Shown: piece by piece, positions 1 through 8,546 of the stretch | Layout of the letters: the number at the start of each line of letters is the position of its first letter | Position numbering within the stretch: position 1 is the stretch's first letter | Origin: Dyadobacter sediminis | GTDB taxonomy: Bacteria > Bacteroidota > Bacteroidia > Cytophagales > Spirosomataceae | Assembly (NCBI RefSeq): GCF_005860765.1 | Contig: NZ_VCEI01000030.1 | Span: 124,001 to 188,000 of the forward strand | Direction of reading: 5' to 3' | Length of the DNA: 64,000 nucleotides | Program-made: the position numbers and the translations under genes | Notes under the pieces: model-generated | Seen by the model: the letters and a program-made list of their open reading frames with translations, nothing else | Told to the model about the DNA's origin: nothing | The model's database searches: none

Positions 1-176
1 TTTCCGGCGAGGCGTCCGACTGATGAATTCCACCTTTCGGTATTCCATAACTTCTTGGTAGATAGTTCGGCGACCTTGCCGTCGACGGTAATTCGCAGAT
101 AGATGTAGCGAACTGTTCCTTTTTGATTTCTGACGGGCTTTAAATAGAAAAGCAGGCCGAATGTTTTTTCCAACAT
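1..176 (-). CDS. Tyrosine recombinase, N-terminal fragment (runs off left edge)
   Basis: Reading leftwards from the ATG at 176, about 58 codons are open to the window edge and begin MLEKTFGLLFYLKP, followed by a VRYIYLRITVDGK stretch. This is the Arm DNA-binding domain that opens Bacteroidota tyrosine recombinases of integrative elements; the SAM-like and catalytic domains would lie outside the window. The gene is transcribed away from a tRNA-His gene whose 3' end faces it about 250 bp away, the usual arrangement of an element integrated at a tRNA 3' end. The family call rests on the N-terminal pattern only; whether the catalytic R-H-R-Y residues are intact cannot be seen. Confidence 0.75.
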   Translation of the reverse strand, partial: MLEKTFGLLFYLKPVRNQKGTVRYIYLRITVDGKVAELSTKKLWNTERWNSSVGRLAG

Positions 177-226
177 AACACAAGCATTTAAAAGTGGTTA
201 AATATCGAATTACCACGCTTGCCAAT

Positions 227-253
227 CAAGATGTTTACGCCGTAAACATCTTG
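227..253. repeat. Perfect 13-bp inverted repeat, 1-nt centre
   Basis: CAAGATGTTTACG is followed by a single C and its exact reverse complement. It lies 50 bp upstream of the recombinase start and has no U-run. It could be a binding site for a dimeric regulator or a recombination directionality factor; function inferred from position only. Confidence 0.7.
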
Positions 254-271
254 CTATCAATTTGTTATGCC

Positions 272-329
272 GTTTCCAGTGAGTCTTTTTCTCAAAGTGA
301 GTGAACTACACGAAAGACTCACTGGAAAC
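272..329. repeat. Perfect 16-bp inverted repeat with 26-nt loop
   Basis: GTTTCCAGTGAGTCTT at 272-287 is matched by its exact reverse complement at 314-329. The loop itself carries further GTGAGT copies. It sits between the recombinase gene and tRNA-His. Arm-site, transposon-end or cruciform functions are possible; the sequence does not decide. Confidence 0.7.
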
Positions 330-360
330 ATAGGAATTTTTGCATTTTTTGATATGATCT

Positions 361-403
361 GAAAAACAAAAATGCCCGCAAATCATTGATTTACAGGCAT
401 TTT
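361..403 (-). terminator. Rho-independent terminator downstream of tRNA-His
   Basis: AAAATGCC (369-376) pairs with GGCATTTT (396-403) and an inner CAAATCA/TGATTTA stem extends it. On the minus strand the hairpin is followed by a T-rich stretch. It lies about 25 bp past the tRNA-His 3' end. Confidence 0.65.
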
Positions 404-427
404 GTTTGGGCTTTGAATTATTTCAAG

Positions 428-502
428 GGAGGGAGACGGGTCTCGAACCCGCGACCTCCAGAACCACAATCTGGCGCTCTAACCAACTGAGCTACAACCT
501 CC
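428..502 (-). tRNA. tRNA-His (anticodon GTG)
   Basis: The minus strand folds into D, anticodon (CCAGA-TTGTGGT-TCTGG) and T arms with anticodon GTG, and carries the extra 5' G opposite C73 that is diagnostic of tRNA-His. CCA is not encoded. The acceptor stem is imperfect: 5' GAGGTTG faces 3' CTCCCTC, leaving U5-C68 and U6-U67 unpaired. This is odd for a housekeeping tRNA and may reflect replacement of the 3' end by an integrated element. Confidence 0.85.
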
Positions 503-531
503 GTTTTGAGGACACAAACTTATAAAAAGGT

Positions 532-576
532 TTACAGCTTGCAATGACTTTATTCAAATATTTTTGCAAGCTGTAA
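532..576 (-). terminator. Terminator downstream of sodA
   Basis: TTACAGCTTGCAA (532-544) and its exact reverse complement (564-576) form a 13-bp stem. On the minus strand it is followed by CCTTTTTA. It begins 24 bp after the sodA stop. Confidence 0.7.
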
Positions 577-600
577 GCCATGCTGTTCAGCTTTTAACGC

Positions 601-1209
601 TTACTTCGACGCAACGTAAAGAGCATCAGCAGCTTTCCAGTCTACTACGTTCCAGTATGCATCGATATAATCCGGCCGCTTGTTCTGGTATTTCAGATAA
701 TATGCATGCTCCCAAACATCCAGTCCGATTACCGGAGTGCCTTTTGCCTCTGCAGTATCCATTAATGGGTTATCCTGATTCGGTGTTGATGTAATGGCAA
801 GTTCACCGCCCTCTTTCACAATTAACCATGCCCAGCCTGAACCAAAACGGCCGGTAGCCGCTTTTTTGAACTCGTCTTTAAATGCCGAAAATGAACCGAA
901 TTTGGAATCAATGGCTTTTGCCAGTTCACCCGTTGGCTCTCCGCCGCCGTTTGAAGAAAGGCTTTTCCAGAAAAAAGAATGGTTCCAGTGGCCGCCTCCG
1001 TTATTGCGAACCGGAGCTGGTGCCTTGCTGATGCCGGCAAGCAGTTCTTCTATGCTTTTACCTTCCAGCTCAGTGCCTGCTACCGCTGCATTCAGATTGG
1101 TAACATAAGCCTGATGATGACGGTCGTGATGTATTTCCATTGTCAATGCATCAATATGTGGCTCTAACGCATTGTTAGCATAAGGTAAGGGATCAAGTGT
1201 AAATGCCAT
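601..1209 (-). CDS. sodA: Superoxide dismutase, Mn type
   Basis: This 202-residue protein converts superoxide to oxygen and hydrogen peroxide in the cytoplasm. Metal ligands are visible: His27 in EIHHDRHH, His77 in HWNHSFFW, and the Asp and His of the DVWEHAYY signature near the C-terminus. The GGGHWNH context together with a Gln in the later PNQDNP segment matches Mn or cambialistic enzymes; Fe-SODs carry that Gln near the second His. Full length, with no signal peptide. It is a single gene with its own terminator. Confidence 0.95.
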   Translation of the reverse strand: MAFTLDPLPYANNALEPHIDALTMEIHHDRHHQAYVTNLNAAVAGTELEGKSIEELLAGISKAPAPVRNNGGGHWNHSFFWKSLSSNGGGEPTGELAKAIDSKFGSFSAFKDEFKKAATGRFGSGWAWLIVKEGGELAITSTPNQDNPLMDTAEAKGTPVIGLDVWEHAYYLKYQNKRPDYIDAYWNVVDWKAADALYVASK

Positions 1210-1273
1210 TTCAGTGTAGTTTAATGATTGATAAAAATTATACGTAACAGTTGGCTAACAGCAGAAAAAACGT

Positions 1274-1726
1274 TTATGTTCTTAATTGCCTAAAAAATTT
1301 AAGCAGCAACTCCTGCGATTCCCCGGCAAGAATTCCGCGCGTCAGCATGGTTTTCGGATGCAGGATGTTCTCACGAAGTCTGGAGTAACCGCGTTTTTCA
1401 TCCACGGCGCCAAATACTACTCTTTTCATCTGCGTCCAGTAAAGCGCCCCCGCGCACATGATGCAGGGTTCAAGTGTAACATACAATGTACATTCCTGCA
1501 GATACTTTCCGCCAAGATGATCCGAAGCGGCTGTAATCGCAAGCATTTCCGCATGGGCAGTTACGTCGTTGAGCTTTTCCGTCTGATTGTACCCTTTTCC
1601 GATGATGCGCTCTCCGATGACAACGATTGCGCCAACCGGAATCTCACCTTCTTCATACGCAAGCTCGGCCTGGCGCATCGCTTCGGCCATGAAAAAGTTG
1701 TCAAGAATGTCTGCCTGAATATTCAT
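1274..1726 (-). CDS. tadA: tRNA-specific adenosine deaminase
   Basis: TadA deaminates A34 to inosine in tRNA-Arg(ACG); such a tRNA is encoded at 19703 in this window. The 150-residue protein has the deaminase zinc site HAE (in VTAHAEML) and PCxxC (TLEPCIMCAG), and the proton-shuttling Glu lies in HAE. The reading frame continues 11 codons upstream, but the Met at 1726 (MNIQADILDNFFMAEAM) fits the family's usual N-terminus, so it is chosen. The frame runs convergently towards nothing and is probably monocistronic. Confidence 0.93.
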   Translation of the reverse strand: MNIQADILDNFFMAEAMRQAELAYEEGEIPVGAIVVIGERIIGKGYNQTEKLNDVTAHAEMLAITAASDHLGGKYLQECTLYVTLEPCIMCAGALYWTQMKRVVFGAVDEKRGYSRLRENILHPKTMLTRGILAGESQELLLKFFRQLRT

Positions 1727-1805
1727 TTTAAAAATGGTCTGAACATGAAAACGGGACATTTATATCTTGCAACAAATGTCCCGTCCTGTTTTATAAAGAA
1801 ACCTT

Positions 1806-4481
1806 TCAGCGTTTCATAATGCGTTTGACAGTGTTAAGATTGCCATTCTGGATGCGCAACAGATACAATCCTGAAGGAAAGCCTGAAAAATCCATTTCCG
1901 TTGTTTTTTGACTGACTTTTTTAAACATTCTGGAACGGCCGTTCAAATCTACAATTTCCACATTTGCTCCTTTTGCGGAAATGGTTCCGGAAACTTCCAC
2001 GGTACACTGCGCTGCAATAATGGTAGGATAAACGTTAACCCAGTCTGCAGCAACAGGCGGTTCAATGCCTAATATCGGATCAACCTGGATTCTGGCCGAG
2101 CCGGCACCTTTTCCGGTTCCGCAGGCATTTGTAACCTTTGTTATGGTATAAAATGTCGTCGTTCTTGGCGAAACTTTAAAATTATAAGGCGTTCCTGCCG
2201 CAGTGATCAATGAATCTTTTGCTCCGTCATTCAGCGTAAATGTCCAGGGTGCACTGCCTGTAGTCTCAACTTTAAGGTTTGCACTTTGTCCGGCCAGAAT
2301 GGACTGTGCTCCCGACAACGTGGCTACGGGCAGCGGGTTAGCTGTCAGGGTAATTGCACTTACATTCCCTTTTACGATAAAATCCTCATTGGCTGCCGAA
2401 CTGATCACTCTTATAAAATAACGCCCGCCTGCGGTTGTATCAGGCAATGTCGCCGTTATGATACTGGAGGTAGCTACCGAAGGGATTGTGTAAAACCGGC
2501 TGTCGTCGTTAACCGTGGAAATCTGTACGCTGAATTTATTTTCTGCCGGAAACTCTCCCGATTGCTGAAACGGCACATTAAAGGTTTTTCCCGAACAAAC
2601 GGTGGAAACAGAAGGATTTCCGGAGCTGATCGTCGGAACTTTTACCGTTACAAGCGCGCTTCCGATCGGAATTCCTTTTCCGCAGTCATTGGAAACTTCC
2701 GTGACCAGATAAGTGGTTGTTATACTCGGCTTTACGGTAATGGTGTGCGTAGCCTCGTCCGTAGTATCCGTTGTACCATTGGATAAAACGTAAGCCCAGG
2801 GACCGTCTCCTGTAAATCTCAGTGTGACTGATGCCGTCTGGCCCAGATCAATGCTTGCGCTTCCGGTAATGGTTGCAGAAGGCAATGGCTTGATATGAAT
2901 CTTGATTTCTTCTTTCGGACTTTCACATCCGTTTGCACCGGTTTGTGTTACGTAAAATGAATAGTCCTGTACTTTTTCGGTAAATGGAGTAAACGGCACG
3001 CCCTGAAATTCGCCGCTGTTCGCTTCCCGATACCATTTCAAAACGGATCCGGTTGCATCCAGAACAGGCGCATTCTCGTTCTGGCAATAGGCAAGATACG
3101 TAGTTGTTTGCGGTTTGGGCGTCGTATTGATCTTTACATCAATTTTGGCCGGACTTCCTGTGCATCCTGCGAGCGTCTGCGCAACATAGTAAGAAGTAGT
3201 TCCACCTTTTTCTGTTGAAGGTACAGGCGCCGATTTCAGTTCCTTTTCTCCGGTCGGATCTGTTCCGTACCAGTTGAGTGTCGCCTTGGAAAGTGGCTTG
3301 GCCGTTAACGGCTTTGCTTGTACAAACTGGCAGTATTCAATAACAGACTTTTCAATTACGGGTGGAACCGGCAAGGCATTTACAACAACTCGCTGTATGG
3401 TTCTCTTGGCACTTTCACAACCTTTCGCGGTTTCCTGTGTTGCATAGAAAACATATTCGTCGGCTGCTTTCAGACTGACGGAAGGAGTTTCAATGTTTGA
3501 GCCGCCCGTCAGTGCAGTGTACCAGTTCACCTTGTTTCCGGTAGCCTGTTTGGTAGTAAAAGTATAATTCTTGGCCTTGCTGTCCTGACAAACCGAATCG
3601 GAAATTACAGGTAAATTGGCCGGTAAAGAATGAATGGTTATCGTGATCTTTCCTTTCAAAACCGGGCTTTCGCATTTGTTTGCCTCCGTTTGTGTAATGA
3701 AGTAAATGGTTTCGCCTGCATTCTCCGTGGAAGGAACCGGAGCTTTGGAAAGCTTGTTTCCATCTTCATCATACCAGTTGATATCTGTTCCATTCGCAAC
3801 CAGCGCAGAAGGTTTTTCGCCGATGCAGTAATCATCTTTGGAAACCAGTTCCGGCACGGCCGACGCAGCTTTAACTATAACTTTAACTTCTGTTCTGGCA
3901 CTTTCACAGCCATTTACCGACTGCGCCACGTAATACGATTCTGTTCCGGCAGCATCTGTTTCAGGAACAGGTGCTGCACTCAGCGGACTCGAACTTGTGG
4001 CACTTGTATACCACTTGAATGTGGCACCGCTTGCACCGATCGCATTCAGGACCAGTGCTTTTTCATTCTGGCAATAGATAATTTCCGTATCCGAAACAGG
4101 CTTTGCAGGTTGTGCATTTATTTTCAGCTCCGGACTTGCATTTCCGGTTACTGCAGGAGATTTGGTGATAACTCTTACTTTATAGGCAGTTCCTGCAGAT
4201 GCAGTGGCGGGAATGTCCGCATTGAGCGGCGATTTGGTTCCGGTTCCCAGTTCCACAGGTGTTGCCGGAAAAACTCCTTTTGCATCCGAAAGCTGTACGA
4301 TAAAAACGGTACCCGCAGCAAAAGTTCCTGTTGTCGTAAAAGGCACTGAAATATCACTTCCGGCACATATTGTAGCCGGACTTACGGCTCCGGTCGTAAT
4401 GGTTTGAGCTATTGATGAAACTACCGCTGAAAGAATCGCAATGCAGGTAAAAAACCCTTTTCTAATAAATGTAATTTTCAT
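1806..4481 (-). CDS. Secreted Ig-like repeat protein with T9SS sorting domain
   Basis: The 891-residue protein begins with a signal peptide (about residues 1-26, ending SSIAQ). The middle carries five tandem modules of roughly 80 residues, each opening with a YCQ/YCI/VCQ-type motif and holding a WYT/WYG/WYR strand and a YYVAQ/FYVTQ...GCES closing motif, as in the Ig-like repeats of Bacteroidota cell-surface proteins. Two further domains contain paired PxATLSG/PWxFTL motifs. The last 75 residues (VYPTIIAAQ...GLYLLRIQNG...VKRIMKR) match a type A type IX secretion sorting domain. Expected to be exported and fixed to the cell surface; ligand unknown. The next gene, about 75 bp upstream, is on the same strand but unrelated. 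Confidence 0.8.
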   Translation of the reverse strand: MKITFIRKGFFTCIAILSAVVSSIAQTITTGAVSPATICAGSDISVPFTTTGTFAAGTVFIVQLSDAKGVFPATPVELGTGTKSPLNADIPATASAGTAYKVRVITKSPAVTGNASPELKINAQPAKPVSDTEIIYCQNEKALVLNAIGASGATFKWYTSATSSSPLSAAPVPETDAAGTESYYVAQSVNGCESARTEVKVIVKAASAVPELVSKDDYCIGEKPSALVANGTDINWYDEDGNKLSKAPVPSTENAGETIYFITQTEANKCESPVLKGKITITIHSLPANLPVISDSVCQDSKAKNYTFTTKQATGNKVNWYTALTGGSNIETPSVSLKAADEYVFYATQETAKGCESAKRTIQRVVVNALPVPPVIEKSVIEYCQFVQAKPLTAKPLSKATLNWYGTDPTGEKELKSAPVPSTEKGGTTSYYVAQTLAGCTGSPAKIDVKINTTPKPQTTTYLAYCQNENAPVLDATGSVLKWYREANSGEFQGVPFTPFTEKVQDYSFYVTQTGANGCESPKEEIKIHIKPLPSATITGSASIDLGQTASVTLRFTGDGPWAYVLSNGTTDTTDEATHTITVKPSITTTYLVTEVSNDCGKGIPIGSALVTVKVPTISSGNPSVSTVCSGKTFNVPFQQSGEFPAENKFSVQISTVNDDSRFYTIPSVATSSIITATLPDTTAGGRYFIRVISSAANEDFIVKGNVSAITLTANPLPVATLSGAQSILAGQSANLKVETTGSAPWTFTLNDGAKDSLITAAGTPYNFKVSPRTTTFYTITKVTNACGTGKGAGSARIQVDPILGIEPPVAADWVNVYPTIIAAQCTVEVSGTISAKGANVEIVDLNGRSRMFKKVSQKTTEMDFSGFPSGLYLLRIQNGNLNTVKRIMKR

Positions 4482-4557
4482 GAAATTGTGTATCTATCTT
4501 TTCACTAACCTGTTTAACTGTAAAGTTAGAGATATTTTTTCAATACACTTCCAACCA

Positions 4558-7500
4558 TTACGGGAGCTCGCTCTTCCTTTCTGTCAGTGAACTATAAACA
4601 ATATCATGAATTTTTCTTCGGGTACGCTGCGTAGTAATACTTGTATTTTCAGCATCAGGATTGACACGATTGGAAAGAAACACAAACAGCAGATCTTCTT
4701 CCGGGTCCATCCAGACCATTGTGCCCGTAAATCCGGTATGTCCGAAGGAGTTCATGGAAGCCTGTGGAGACACATACGAACTGTTTCCGTCGCCCGGAGC
4801 CTTGTCCCAGCCCAGCCCGCGGTGATGCGATTCATCGTAAATCCTTGAAAAGAAAGGCACCGTTGCAGCTTCGTAATACCTTTTGCCGGCATAACTTCCT
4901 TTCCATAAATTCATCTGGAAAAGGACCGCCAGATCTCTTGCTGTACCAAACAAACCCGCATGTCCACTGACGCCGCCCACAATGGCCGCCATCTGATCAT
5001 GTACGGTCCCCTGCAGTAACTGGCTGCGAAAACGATAATCCTGCTCGGTCGGCGCAATCTGTTTTTCTGAAAAACGATGCAATGGATTGAAGCCAAGATA
5101 AGCCAGTCCGAGCGGCTCGTAAATGTTGGAAGAAACAAAAATATCCAGCGGCTGTCCGCTTACTCTTTCCACAATCTTTTGCAGGGTCAGGAAGCCGAGG
5201 TCGCTGTAAAGATAGCCGTAACTGCCCGCTCTGTCCTTTCTGTTGTTCATCGGCGATTCCACAACCCATTTCCATACCGAATCGCGTAAAGCACCTTTTG
5301 CATACAGTTTTGGCGCAACCTGAAGATAATAGGCCGTGTCGGACTTGGAACTGTAATATTCGGGCAGCAATCCGCCGCCGCCCGTTTTGGTTCGTTCCCA
5401 GAGAGAAGGATAAAATGAAATCAGGCCCGACCGGTGTAAAAGCAAGTCACGGACAGTAAAGTTCTGCTTGTTTGTTCCGGCAAGTTCCGGCAGGTAAAAA
5501 GAGGCTTTCTGATCCAGCTCAATTTGCTTTCTATCATATAAAAGCATCACTGCCTGCAAAGTAGCCGAAACTTTTGTGAGCGAAGCAAGGTCGTAAATCG
5601 TTTCCGAATTAACTTTTTCCGGCGTTCTGTAATTCAGCCCGCCGAATTGTTTGTCATAAATGATTTTTCCTCTTCTCGCCACCAGCACTTCACATCCCGG
5701 AAATACATGGTTACTGACCGCCGCATTTGAAATTTCATCAATTTTTTTGAGCATATCCCCGTTCATCCCGACGCTTTCCGGCGTTCCGAAAGCGATCCGG
5801 TTAATGGCTGTTGTGCTCACGCCAGTTCCTGATTTGTAGGAAAGAACCGAAACGGGTAATTTGCCTTGCGAGCGCATCGCGCCAAAAATGATCTGCGGAA
5901 CAATTTCCTGCTGGTCCTTTCCGTCCTGGTTTGCACAAATCAGGACGTCGGTCTGCGGGAAAAATTGAATGCTGTAAGGCGTTCCGAACAGGCAGAGGAT
6001 CACTTTCTTATTCCGTTCTTTCAGTTGACCGACAAAATTCGCCATTTCAGCTGTTACGCCATAGTTCCGCCGCGGATTGTACGCGATGCCGTGTACATCT
6101 ACGATAACCGTATTGTAAGGTTCCAGATAACCAAGCATTTCCGTAATCTGCTCCTGCGACGACGGGCCTTCGTAAAAAGTATAGGAACGCATGGGCTTGT
6201 AAGTGGACAGCATTTTCTGAAATGCGGCGCTGCTTCCTTCTCCGATGCTCACCGAAGCCATTTTATCATCCATAACCGATCCGACCGGAAGCATATCATT
6301 GTCATTCCGGACTACTGTAACGGACGCTTCGCAGAGTTCTCTATACAATTCCTTACTTCCTTCACTGTTCAGATCTGCGTACAGATTGTTGGTATCAACG
6401 GGTTTGTACTCGCTCAATCCGGCCCAGTATTTGGCCTGAAGAATCCGTTTTACCTTGTCGTCAATAATTTTTTCACTGATGATCCTGCGATTGATGGCGT
6501 CTTTGATTTTTGAAACCGTTTCTGCGATACTTTCAGGATAGAGCAATACGTCATTGCCTGCAACAAGCGCCTTCAGATTTACTTCCGCAGCCTTGCCCGT
6601 TTTCAAAACGCCTTTCATATTCATGGCATCCGTAAAAACCAGTCCGCGAAAACCCAGATCTTTGCGTAAAAGGCCGGTAATGACTTTTTCAGAAAGTGAA
6701 CTTGCCAGATTAGGCGTGCTGTCCAGCGAAGGAATGTATAAATGCCCGCTCAGAACACCCATGAGACTGTCTGCGATCATGGAGCGGTAAGGATACAAAT
6801 CCGTTTCGGTGAGTTGCTCGGCAGAATGCGTCAGTACGGGCAGGGTAAAATGAGAATCTGCATCCGTATCGCCGTGCCCGGGAAAATGCTTGGCCGTAGC
6901 AATCACTTTGTTATGCTGCAAACCTTTCATGTAAGCAATGGCTTTGCGCGTTACATTCTCGCGGTCTTCCCCAAATGAACGTATACCGATCACCGGATTG
7001 GCCGGATTGCTGTTGATGTCCGAAACCGGTGCAAAATTGATCTGGATTCCAAGTCGGCTGCATTGCCTGGCAATGTCGGCGCCCATTCTGTAAACAAGCG
7101 CATCGTCCTGAATGGAACCAAGTACCATTTGTTTCGGGAAAGAAATCGTACTGTCGAGCCGCATGCCTAACCCCCATTCGCCGTCAATGCCGATGAAAAG
7201 CGGAACTTTTGTCTGCGACTGATACCGGTTTGTCAGCTGGGCCTGCCCTACCGGCCCGCCCTGAAAGAAAATCAGACCGCCGATGTGATATTCATTGATC
7301 AGCCGGTCAATGTATTTATAATGCGATTCATCGCGGTTGGAAAAGGTAGCAACCATAAACAGCTGACCGATTTTTTCCTCTATGGAAAGTGCGTTCAATG
7401 TACTGTCCACCCATTCGTTTTCGGGAAGCACCAGCACAGGGTCCAGCCTTTTTCCGGCTTTTTTGGCAACAACCTTTTTGGCAACAGCAACTTCGGGTTT

Positions 7501-7620
7501 TACCAGAAAGCTGCTCCGGACTGCCATAAGTTTCCATGCAGCGGAAACCACCGAGCTTAAAATAACCAGTACAATTATGCTAAATACAACGCGAAACCGG
7601 CTGAACCACCAATTTTTCAT
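4558..7620 (-). CDS. GH3 beta-N-acetylglucosaminidase fused to a beta-lactamase-family serine hydrolase
   Basis: This roughly 1020-residue protein opens with a signal anchor (residues 10-30). The first half is glycoside hydrolase family 3: KHFPGHGDTDADSH is the NagZ-type catalytic loop and FTDAMNMKGV holds the likely Asp nucleophile. The second half is a class C beta-lactamase/PBP4* fold with the serine motif SLTK (in DLASLTKVSAT), a YSD motif and a late HTGFTG motif in place of KTG. Fusions of this kind occur in Bacteroidota and are presumed to act on peptidoglycan sugars and stem peptides outside the inner membrane. A Met four codons upstream is an alternative start. Substrate is inferred. 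Confidence 0.87.
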   Translation of the reverse strand: MKNWWFSRFRVVFSIIVLVILSSVVSAAWKLMAVRSSFLVKPEVAVAKKVVAKKAGKRLDPVLVLPENEWVDSTLNALSIEEKIGQLFMVATFSNRDESHYKYIDRLINEYHIGGLIFFQGGPVGQAQLTNRYQSQTKVPLFIGIDGEWGLGMRLDSTISFPKQMVLGSIQDDALVYRMGADIARQCSRLGIQINFAPVSDINSNPANPVIGIRSFGEDRENVTRKAIAYMKGLQHNKVIATAKHFPGHGDTDADSHFTLPVLTHSAEQLTETDLYPYRSMIADSLMGVLSGHLYIPSLDSTPNLASSLSEKVITGLLRKDLGFRGLVFTDAMNMKGVLKTGKAAEVNLKALVAGNDVLLYPESIAETVSKIKDAINRRIISEKIIDDKVKRILQAKYWAGLSEYKPVDTNNLYADLNSEGSKELYRELCEASVTVVRNDNDMLPVGSVMDDKMASVSIGEGSSAAFQKMLSTYKPMRSYTFYEGPSSQEQITEMLGYLEPYNTVIVDVHGIAYNPRRNYGVTAEMANFVGQLKERNKKVILCLFGTPYSIQFFPQTDVLICANQDGKDQQEIVPQIIFGAMRSQGKLPVSVLSYKSGTGVSTTAINRIAFGTPESVGMNGDMLKKIDEISNAAVSNHVFPGCEVLVARRGKIIYDKQFGGLNYRTPEKVNSETIYDLASLTKVSATLQAVMLLYDRKQIELDQKASFYLPELAGTNKQNFTVRDLLLHRSGLISFYPSLWERTKTGGGGLLPEYYSSKSDTAYYLQVAPKLYAKGALRDSVWKWVVESPMNNRKDRAGSYGYLYSDLGFLTLQKIVERVSGQPLDIFVSSNIYEPLGLAYLGFNPLHRFSEKQIAPTEQDYRFRSQLLQGTVHDQMAAIVGGVSGHAGLFGTARDLAVLFQMNLWKGSYAGKRYYEAATVPFFSRIYDESHHRGLGWDKAPGDGNSSYVSPQASMNSFGHTGFTGTMVWMDPEEDLLFVFLSNRVNPDAENTSITTQRTRRKIHDIVYSSLTERKSELP

Positions 7621-7800
7621 ATTACAAATCACTGAACTTTATAGAGGGAGAATTTAGATAAACGGAATGCGGCATTACATATCCAGGTTTAACCATAGTT
7701 ACAAAAATAACAATTTTACATGATCTTTAAATCCAAATAAATGTAGTTTTAAGGCAATTCTAATAATTGCTTCACTTATTATTTGACTGGCAACCATATG

Positions 7801-8508
7801 TCAGCTCGTAAGCCTCCTGAAAATTTCTTCCAGTGAATTTCCCGTATTTCTCAGTTCCTGCAGCGAGCTGTCGTTCACTACTTTTCCTTTACTGATAATG
7901 ATCACACGGTCACACAATGCTTCCACTTCCTGCATAATATGCGTGGAAAAAAGCACTGTTTTATCCTTGCCTGCTGTACGGATTACGTCTCTTATTTCCT
8001 GAATCTGATTAGGATCCAGCCCCGTTGTCGGCTCATCCAGGATCAGCACCGAAGGATTATGTAAAAACGACTGCGCCAGGCCGACGCGCTGGCGGTAACC
8101 TTTGGAAAGCTGCCCGATTTTCTTGCGTTTTTCCGTTTCCAGCCCGCACAAGACAATGACTTCCTCCACACGCGATTGCAGCGAAGTGCCCTTCATGCCG
8201 TACAGCTTTCCCGAAAAAAGCAGAAATTCCGTTACGTACATATCCAGATATAACGGATTGTGTTCAGGCAAATATCCGATCGATCTTCTGGCCGGCATCG
8301 GTTCTTTGGAGACATCAAAGTCGGATACTTTTGCAATGCCTTCCGTAGCTCTGAGATAGCCTGTCAGGATTTTCATCGTTGTGGATTTGCCGGCACCGTT
8401 CGGACCGAGAAAACCAACAATTTCTCCTTTTTTTAAAGAAAATGAAATGCCGTCAACGGCGCGCTGACTGCCGTAAACCTTGGTCAGATTGGTAACTTCA
8501 ATGGACAT
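7801..8508 (-). CDS. gldA: ABC transporter ATPase, gliding motility GldA type
   Basis: This 235-residue ATPase has Walker A GPNGAGKST, Q-loop region IGYLPEHNPLY, an LSKGYRQRVG signature and Walker B LILDEPTTGLDP. The overall pattern is that of GldA, which with the GldF and GldG membrane subunits forms an ABC transporter needed for gliding in flavobacteria; those partners are not in this window. The frame extends 30 codons upstream, but Met at 8508 (MSIEVTNLTKVYGS) is the family start and avoids overlap with the preceding gene. A general ABC-2 exporter ATPase is the alternative. Confidence 0.8.
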   Translation of the reverse strand: MSIEVTNLTKVYGSQRAVDGISFSLKKGEIVGFLGPNGAGKSTTMKILTGYLRATEGIAKVSDFDVSKEPMPARRSIGYLPEHNPLYLDMYVTEFLLFSGKLYGMKGTSLQSRVEEVIVLCGLETEKRKKIGQLSKGYRQRVGLAQSFLHNPSVLILDEPTTGLDPNQIQEIRDVIRTAGKDKTVLFSTHIMQEVEALCDRVIIISKGKVVNDSSLQELRNTGNSLEEIFRRLTS

Positions 8509-8546
8509 TTCTAATGTGTGGATTGGGGATGAAAAACTTGATACCG

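Noticed and set aside
227..329. CRISPR array or retron-type RNA at the left edge
   Set aside because: Only single inverted repeats are present; no evenly spaced direct repeats or reverse transcriptase.
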